Assembly (NCBI GenBank): GCA_021736965.1
Contig: JAIPEV010000038.1
Coordinates: 1-11,906 of the forward strand
Source of the DNA: Halanaerobiales bacterium
GTDB lineage: Bacteria; Bacillota; Halanaerobiia; Halanaerobiales; M55B127
Length of the DNA: 11,906 nucleotides
Direction: 5' to 3'
The number at the start of each line of letters is the position of its first letter. Position 1 is the first letter of the stretch. Under the pieces are notes generated by a model. The model made no database searches, was not told where the DNA came from, and saw nothing but the letters and a program-made list of their open reading frames with translations. The translations under genes were made by a program, and so were the position numbers. Positions 7,214 to 11,906 of the stretch are shown piece after piece.

Positions 7214-8527
7214 TTAGGTTACTAAGTTAAGCTTTTCATTATCACAGGCTTGTCTACCTACTTTAGCCATATCTATCCAGTTCCCATTTAATTTAACCCT
7301 TACAACATCAGCTGTAAAGTCGTTTTTAGTACCTTCAACTGAGCTATTTGATAAAAGCCAACTACCTACTCCATAGATATCAACTGGGACCTGTGATTCT
7401 TCAAACTCATTAATTTTCTTTGGTTTGAATCCACCGGTTGCAATTATCTTGACATCTTGACAGAACTTCTTGGCAGTTTCAACTTGGTCTGGCTTTAAAT
7501 CCCAGTCAATGTAAGCCTTATCAAGTTCTTTTCTTAACTTAAATACAAGTCTGGCATTAACCCCATTATCTAACTTTTTATCACCTAATGGTTCAATACT
7601 TTTATCACGTAAACTTGAAGAATTATCCGGTCTTACCCCAAATAGTTTATACTTTTTAGTTTCTTCTTTATTACCATTTTCTTTTAGCTTAATATATTTA
7701 TCAAACATAGCTTTTAATACATTAAGACTGGTCTTTACACAGTCATTATCAAAATCGACCAAAGCAATTCTATTTACATCTGAAGGCATTAGCCTTGAAA
7801 ACTGCAACATTGCTTCGACAGTATCACCTAAAAATGAAGCAATATAAGAATGGCTAATTGTACCTCCACCTTTACCACCCCACCAGACTCCCTGTTCATC
7901 TGTGGATACATATCTAGTCATATTTTGACCATAGTCCTCATTGTATGCATTTACACCAAGTGAATAAGCATAGCCGTGAAGTGCCTGTAACTTATAATGA
8001 GCAAAGCGGGCTGGGAAAAATAGTATATCTTTGCCATTAGCTGCTTCCATAACCTGATATACATTTGTTGCAATCCTTGATGCTTCAGTTAAAGAACCAA
8101 TAATTGGTGTCTCTAAATGAGCAAAGTCCCTATATCTTCCCCTTATTTTTATTATCGGATCAACCCGGTTTGGATTACCGTTATAGTAACCTTTTAGTCC
8201 ATCTTGACAGGCTAAAACCTCTAGATCATTATAGGTATTGATAAATTCACCATCTTTATCTTGATAACCGGTAGCTGATTTAAGTAAAGCTACAGCTTCA
8301 TCAATTCCCCCTAAAATACAGAATGGTTTTCTTCTTGGAAAAATCTGCATTTCAACCTTAAGGTTTCCGATATCTTCTTCTTTAAATCTATATCCCTCTT
8401 CAGACAGACCGGTTAATATTTTACTTATGTTTCTAAAGTATACATCTGAATACCAGCCTCGTCTCATTCTCTCTTTATCAATTTGAAATTTATCAATAGG
8501 AAGCCTTTCATTATCAAAAATACTCAT
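7214..8527 (-). CDS. pncB: Nicotinate phosphoribosyltransferase
   Basis: The enzyme joins nicotinate to PRPP, with ATP hydrolysis, giving nicotinate mononucleotide in the Preiss-Handler NAD salvage route. From the chosen ATG it has 437 residues. Family features are an N-terminal segment RMRRGWYSDVYF (20-31), IIGSLTEASRIATN (142-155) preceded by E139-T140, RFAHY (174-178), GGGTISHS (220-227) with H226 as candidate catalytic histidine, LVDFDND (256-262), FGVRPDNSS, and a phosphate-binding end with IATGGF and YGVGSWLL. It resembles the NAPRTase subgroup lacking the long C-terminal extension of mammalian NAPRT. A GTG nine bases earlier (8536) lies inside the AAGGAGTG binding site, so ATG at 8527 is preferred. 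It follows pdp by 30 bases. Nicotinamide phosphoribosyltransferase is a less likely alternative. Confidence 0.92.
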   Translation of the reverse strand: MSIFDNERLPIDKFQIDKERMRRGWYSDVYFRNISKILTGLSEEGYRFKEEDIGNLKVEMQIFPRRKPFCILGGIDEAVALLKSATGYQDKDGEFINTYNDLEVLACQDGLKGYYNGNPNRVDPIIKIRGRYRDFAHLETPIIGSLTEASRIATNVYQVMEAANGKDILFFPARFAHYKLQALHGYAYSLGVNAYNEDYGQNMTRYVSTDEQGVWWGGKGGGTISHSYIASFLGDTVEAMLQFSRLMPSDVNRIALVDFDNDCVKTSLNVLKAMFDKYIKLKENGNKEETKKYKLFGVRPDNSSSLRDKSIEPLGDKKLDNGVNARLVFKLRKELDKAYIDWDLKPDQVETAKKFCQDVKIIATGGFKPKKINEFEESQVPVDIYGVGSWLLSNSSVEGTKNDFTADVVRVKLNGNWIDMAKVGRQACDNEKLNLVT

Positions 8528-8557
8528 TAACTTCACTCCTTGTTTAAATTGAAATAC

Positions 8558-9862
8558 TTATTCAATAATTTTATAGACTAAATTTCTTTTTTTAACTGAA
8601 TTATTGCTTATAGTAAAGGATCTATTTAGCTTTCCTAATGCTTGCTCTAAGTTTTTATCACTATTATAATAAAGTGTAGCTAATTTATCTCCTTTTTTTA
8701 CTTTTTCCCCATATTTTTTATTAACAATTACACCAACTTCATTTAAAATCTTATCCCCTTTTTTCTCACGGCCTGCTCCAACTAACATTGCAGCTAAACC
8801 GATCTCTAAAGCATTCAATTTATCGATATAACCAGATTCTTTAGCCTCAATACTCACTTTATACTCAGCCTTTTTAAATTTATCTGGATCTTCAATATAG
8901 TTAAGATCTCCACCCTGGTTTTTAACAATCTTTTTGAACTGTTGATAGGCCTTATTAGATTTAATTAGTCCTTTTAAAAGTTGATAACCATCTTTATAGT
9001 TATCCACTCTTTTACCTATTAATAACATATTGGCTCCTAAAGTTAAACAGAGTTCTTCTAAATCTTTAGGACCATTTCCCTTTAAGGTCTTTATTGCCTC
9101 TTTTACTTCAAGATTGTTACCAACTGCATTTCCTAATGGTTGTTCCATATCAGTTAGTACTGCAATAGTTTTTCTGCCCAACTTATTACCAATATTAACC
9201 ATTATATGGGCGAGCTTTTCAGCACTTTCTAAACTTTTCATAAAAGCACCAGAACCCACTTTAACATCGAGTACAATACCATCGGCTCCTCCCGCAATTT
9301 TTTTACTCATAATACTGCTTGCAATTAAAGGAATTGAATCAACGGTAGCTGTAACATCTCTTAGAGAGTAAAGCTTTTTATCTGCAGGAGTTAAATTTCC
9401 GGTTTGACCGGCAATAGCAGCCTTTATTTGATTCACATTTTCAATGAACTTATTCATTGAAAGGTCGGTCTTAAAACCAGGTATTGATTCTAGCTTATCA
9501 ATAGTTCCACCGGTATGTCCTAATCCCCTGCCTGACATCTTAGCAACAGGAAGTCCTGCCGCAGATACCAGAGGAACTAAAACTAAAGATGTTGTATCAC
9601 CTACTCCACCTGTACTATGTTTATCTACCTTAACTCCATCAATTAATGATAGATCAATTTGATCACCTGATCTTGCCATTGCCATTGTCAGATCAGCTGT
9701 TTCGCGATCGTTCATTCCATTAAAATATATTGCCATTGCTAATGCAGAGATCTGATAGTCAGGTATATCACCATTAGTAAAACCTTCTATTAAAAAATCT
9801 ATCTCTTTTTTATTAAGTTTTTTGTTATCTCTCTTATTTAAAATTAGATCATAAACCCTCAT
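8558..9862 (-). CDS. pdp: Pyrimidine-nucleoside phosphorylase
   Basis: Pdp reversibly phosphorolyses uridine, deoxyuridine and thymidine to the base plus (deoxy)ribose-1-phosphate. From the ATG giving MRVYDLILNK it has 434 residues, against 433 for the B. subtilis enzyme, whose start it matches. A helical N-terminal domain is followed by the phosphate-binding KHSTGGVGDTTS (81-92) and the phosphorylase signature SGRGLGHTGGTIDKLE (110-125). Base-contact residues R168, S183 and K187 match those known in Geobacillus pyrimidine phosphorylase. The C-terminal domain (from about 345) includes KKYGEKVKKGDKLA. An upstream in-frame ATG (9877) overlaps the GGAGGTG binding site and is rejected as start. 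The gap to punA is 16 bases. The pdp neighbours punA and deoB act in the same salvage route. Confidence 0.95.
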   Translation of the reverse strand: MRVYDLILNKRDNKKLNKKEIDFLIEGFTNGDIPDYQISALAMAIYFNGMNDRETADLTMAMARSGDQIDLSLIDGVKVDKHSTGGVGDTTSLVLVPLVSAAGLPVAKMSGRGLGHTGGTIDKLESIPGFKTDLSMNKFIENVNQIKAAIAGQTGNLTPADKKLYSLRDVTATVDSIPLIASSIMSKKIAGGADGIVLDVKVGSGAFMKSLESAEKLAHIMVNIGNKLGRKTIAVLTDMEQPLGNAVGNNLEVKEAIKTLKGNGPKDLEELCLTLGANMLLIGKRVDNYKDGYQLLKGLIKSNKAYQQFKKIVKNQGGDLNYIEDPDKFKKAEYKVSIEAKESGYIDKLNALEIGLAAMLVGAGREKKGDKILNEVGVIVNKKYGEKVKKGDKLATLYYNSDKNLEQALGKLNRSFTISNNSVKKRNLVYKIIE

Positions 9863-9878
9863 CAATAACACCTCCATA

Positions 9879-10691
9879 CTACATTTTCTTTAAAACACCC
9901 TTAATTAACTTTGAAAATTTAGGTTTAACTTGTTCAGCAATCTCCATAACTTCCTTATGATTAAGAGGTTTAGGTAGTACTCCTGCCGCCATATTTGTTA
10001 TACAAGAGATTCCTAATATATTAATTCCCATCTGGTTTGCTGTAATCGTTTCTGGAACTGTTGACATTCCAACTGCATCAGCCCCAATACTCCTTAAATG
10101 TCTTATTTCAGCTGGTGTTTCATAACTTGGTCCACTTAAGGCTACATATACTCCTTTTTTAGTTTTTATCTTGTATTCCAGGGCAACTTCTTCTGCTAGT
10201 TTAATTAAGTCTTTGTTGTATACCTCTGACATATCTGGAAATCTCGGTCCAAACTCTTTTAAATTTTCTCCGATAAGTGGATTTTCACCTAAAAGATTAA
10301 TGTGATCTTTAATGATCATGAAATTACCTGGTTTGAAGTTTCTATTAATCCCTCCAGCGGCATTAGTTACAATTAAGTTTTTTACACCTAATTTATAGAA
10401 AACTCGAATTGGAAGGATAACTTCCTTTATTGAGTATCCCTCATAATAATGGAAGCGACCCTGCATTGCAATTACTTTTTTTTCTTCTAAGTTTCCAATT
10501 ACAAACTGACCGGCATGTCCTTCAACTGTTGAAACAGGGAAGTTAGGTATATCTTCATATTTTATATAAATACTATTTTCTATTTCTTCTGCTAGTACCC
10601 CTAAACCTGATCCTAAAATTAATCCAGTATCTGGCTTTATATCTATCTTCCTTTTTATATAATCGACTGCTTGATTAATCTTTTGAATCAT
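9879..10691 (-). CDS. punA: Purine-nucleoside phosphorylase (trimeric, PNP-I type)
   Basis: This 270-residue enzyme phosphorolyses inosine, guanosine and their deoxy forms to the free base and (deoxy)ribose-1-phosphate. Residues of the trimeric, mammalian-like class are present: phosphate-binding GSGLG (27-31, S28), EGHAG with H59, GRFHYYEG (78-85; R79, H81, Y83, E84), NAAGG (110-114), GPSYETPAE (187-195; E191), GMSTVPE (208-214), and the base-recognition N233 and H245. This separates it from the hexameric DeoD class. The closely related MTA phosphorylases are less likely, given N233 and the context. Its ATG lies inside the end of deoB (17-base overlap), with AAAGGGGGATC as binding site in the deoB coding sequence, so translation is coupled. 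pdp follows. Confidence 0.95.
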   Translation of the reverse strand: MIQKINQAVDYIKRKIDIKPDTGLILGSGLGVLAEEIENSIYIKYEDIPNFPVSTVEGHAGQFVIGNLEEKKVIAMQGRFHYYEGYSIKEVILPIRVFYKLGVKNLIVTNAAGGINRNFKPGNFMIIKDHINLLGENPLIGENLKEFGPRFPDMSEVYNKDLIKLAEEVALEYKIKTKKGVYVALSGPSYETPAEIRHLRSIGADAVGMSTVPETITANQMGINILGISCITNMAAGVLPKPLNHKEVMEIAEQVKPKFSKLIKGVLKKM

Positions 10692-11889
10692 AACGATCCC
10701 CCTTTAATATATCTTTAAGAAAACTATTTCCATACTCTAACTTTTTTAAATTGAAAACTTCAGAAATTGTTGCCGCTATATCAGAAAATGTTTCTCTAAT
10801 TTTAAGATTATAGTTTTCTTTTATCTGATCACCATATAATAAAAGTGGTACATACTCTCTTGTGTGATCTGTTCCTTTGAAAGTAGGATCACAACCATGA
10901 TCGGCTGTGATCATTAATAGATCATCTTGATCCATCTTTTTAATAATCTCAGGTAGTCTCTGATCAAAATCTTTTAAAGCCTTAGCATAACCATTTGCAT
11001 CTCTTCTGTGGCCAAATGTCATATCAAATTCGACTAGATTAGCAAAAATAAATGAAGGTTTGCTATGATCCATAAATTCTAATACGGCATCAACTGAGTC
11101 CATATTATCAACAGTATGGTTTGATTTTGTAATACCTTGATTAGAAAATATATCTTCAATCTTTCCAACTGCTAATACAGAGATATCATTTTCTTTTAAT
11201 ATATCTAATATTGTATCTTTTGGTGGAGCTAAAGAAAAGTCCTTTCTTTTTTCGGTTCTTTTGAAGTTGCCTGATTGTCCAATAAACGGTCTAGCAATTA
11301 CTCGAGCAACTCCGTGTTCTCCTTTAAGGATTTCTCTAGCCTTTTCACAGATTTCATATAACTGGTCAACAGATATTACATCTTGATGGGCTGCAATCTG
11401 AAAAACACTATCAGCTGAAGTATAAACAATCGGATAACCTGTTTTAATATGTTTGTTTCCTAACTCTTCAATTATTATAGTTCCTGAGGCAGCTTTATTT
11501 CCTAAAATATCAGTTCCAATTGCCTCTTTAAATGGTTCAATAACCTCTTTTGGAAACCCATTTGGATAAGTAGGAAAAGGCTTAAAGGTTACTAATCCTG
11601 ATAACTCCCAGTGACCTGTTGTTGTATCTTTTCCAACTGATTTTTCTTTCATTTTGGTATATACACCACTACTTTTAATCTCACTATTTAATCCTTTTAT
11701 CTTATCGATTTTCCCTAGACCTAATTTTTCCAGGTTTGGTAAGTTAAGTCCATTAACCGCTTTGGCTGTATTAACTAATGTATTAGAGCCCTTATCCCCA
11801 TAATTATCTGCATCAGGTAAGGCACCAATACCCACACTATCTAAAATTACTAAGATAACTCTATTAAGTTTTGAAAATTCTTTTGTCAT
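10675..11889 (-). CDS. deoB: Phosphopentomutase
   Basis: DeoB interconverts (deoxy)ribose-1-phosphate and (deoxy)ribose-5-phosphate, linking nucleoside phosphorolysis to central metabolism and PRPP. It is a 404-residue member of the alkaline phosphatase superfamily (B. subtilis enzyme 394). By alignment to the Bacillus cereus enzyme the manganese site is complete: D17 in LDSVGIG, D289 and H294 in EFDMTFGHRRD, D330-H331 in TADHG, and H342 in TDHT. The phosphorylated threonine corresponds to T89 in GKDTTTGHWE. The cap domain lies between about residues 100 and 220. The ATG at 11889 has GGGGATG just upstream. Only 17 bases precede the gene in the window, so its promoter and any upstream gene (often xerD in Firmicutes) are out of sight. 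Confidence 0.96.
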   Translation of the reverse strand: MTKEFSKLNRVILVILDSVGIGALPDADNYGDKGSNTLVNTAKAVNGLNLPNLEKLGLGKIDKIKGLNSEIKSSGVYTKMKEKSVGKDTTTGHWELSGLVTFKPFPTYPNGFPKEVIEPFKEAIGTDILGNKAASGTIIIEELGNKHIKTGYPIVYTSADSVFQIAAHQDVISVDQLYEICEKAREILKGEHGVARVIARPFIGQSGNFKRTEKRKDFSLAPPKDTILDILKENDISVLAVGKIEDIFSNQGITKSNHTVDNMDSVDAVLEFMDHSKPSFIFANLVEFDMTFGHRRDANGYAKALKDFDQRLPEIIKKMDQDDLLMITADHGCDPTFKGTDHTREYVPLLLYGDQIKENYNLKIRETFSDIAATISEVFNLKKLEYGNSFLKDILKGDRYDSKD

Positions 11890-11906
11890 CTTAACATCCC
11901 CAATTC

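Noticed and set aside
7213..7226. Small palindrome CTTAG-CTAAG with a 4-base loop across the pncB stop codon
   Set aside because: The stem is five pairs with no U-tract; it is likely chance in AT-rich DNA.
9030..9662. Plus-strand open frames of 113 and 72 codons opposite pdp
   Set aside because: They mirror the glycine/alanine-rich pdp codons, and pdp is confidently coding on the minus strand.

Overview
The window is AT-rich (about one third G+C by eye) and densely packed. Eleven genes all read on the minus strand with gaps of 3 to 93 bases, so it looks like one long operon or a chain of coupled transcription units. Protein families (SpoVS, ScpA/ScpB, Smc, RluB, Pdp, DeoB) and purine-rich ribosome binding sites of the AAGGAG/AGGTG kind point to a low-GC Firmicute. 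An anaerobic clostridial or halanaerobial lineage is my best guess, but the sequence alone does not settle the order. No RNA gene, insertion sequence, CRISPR array, phage gene or horizontally acquired island was seen.

In transcription order (right to left) the first block is nucleoside and pyridine salvage: deoB (phosphopentomutase), punA (purine nucleoside phosphorylase), pdp (pyrimidine nucleoside phosphorylase) and pncB (nicotinate phosphoribosyltransferase). The two phosphorylases release (deoxy)ribose-1-phosphate and DeoB isomerises it to the 5-phosphate. Ribose-5-phosphate feeds PRPP, which PncB spends to make nicotinate mononucleotide for NAD.

The middle holds an 867-residue fusion of a DHH/DHHA1 phosphoesterase, two CBS domains and a class II tRNA nucleotidyltransferase/poly(A) polymerase. 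A small M50 (site-2 protease type) membrane metalloprotease follows 3 bases later.

The left block is chromosome organisation: scpA, scpB, then rluB (23S rRNA pseudouridine synthase), spoVS (Alba-like sporulation/developmental regulator), an intrinsic terminator-like hairpin, and smc. smc begins with TTG and is cut by the window edge after 499 codons, just before the expected hinge. All three subunits of the Smc-ScpAB condensin are therefore within about 4 kb, unlike Bacillus subtilis, where smc lies in a separate rnc-smc-ftsY cluster.

I found no clearly undescribed system. The points most worth a second look are the condensin set joined to spoVS, the hairpin between spoVS and smc, and the three-part DHH-CBS-nucleotidyltransferase fusion.
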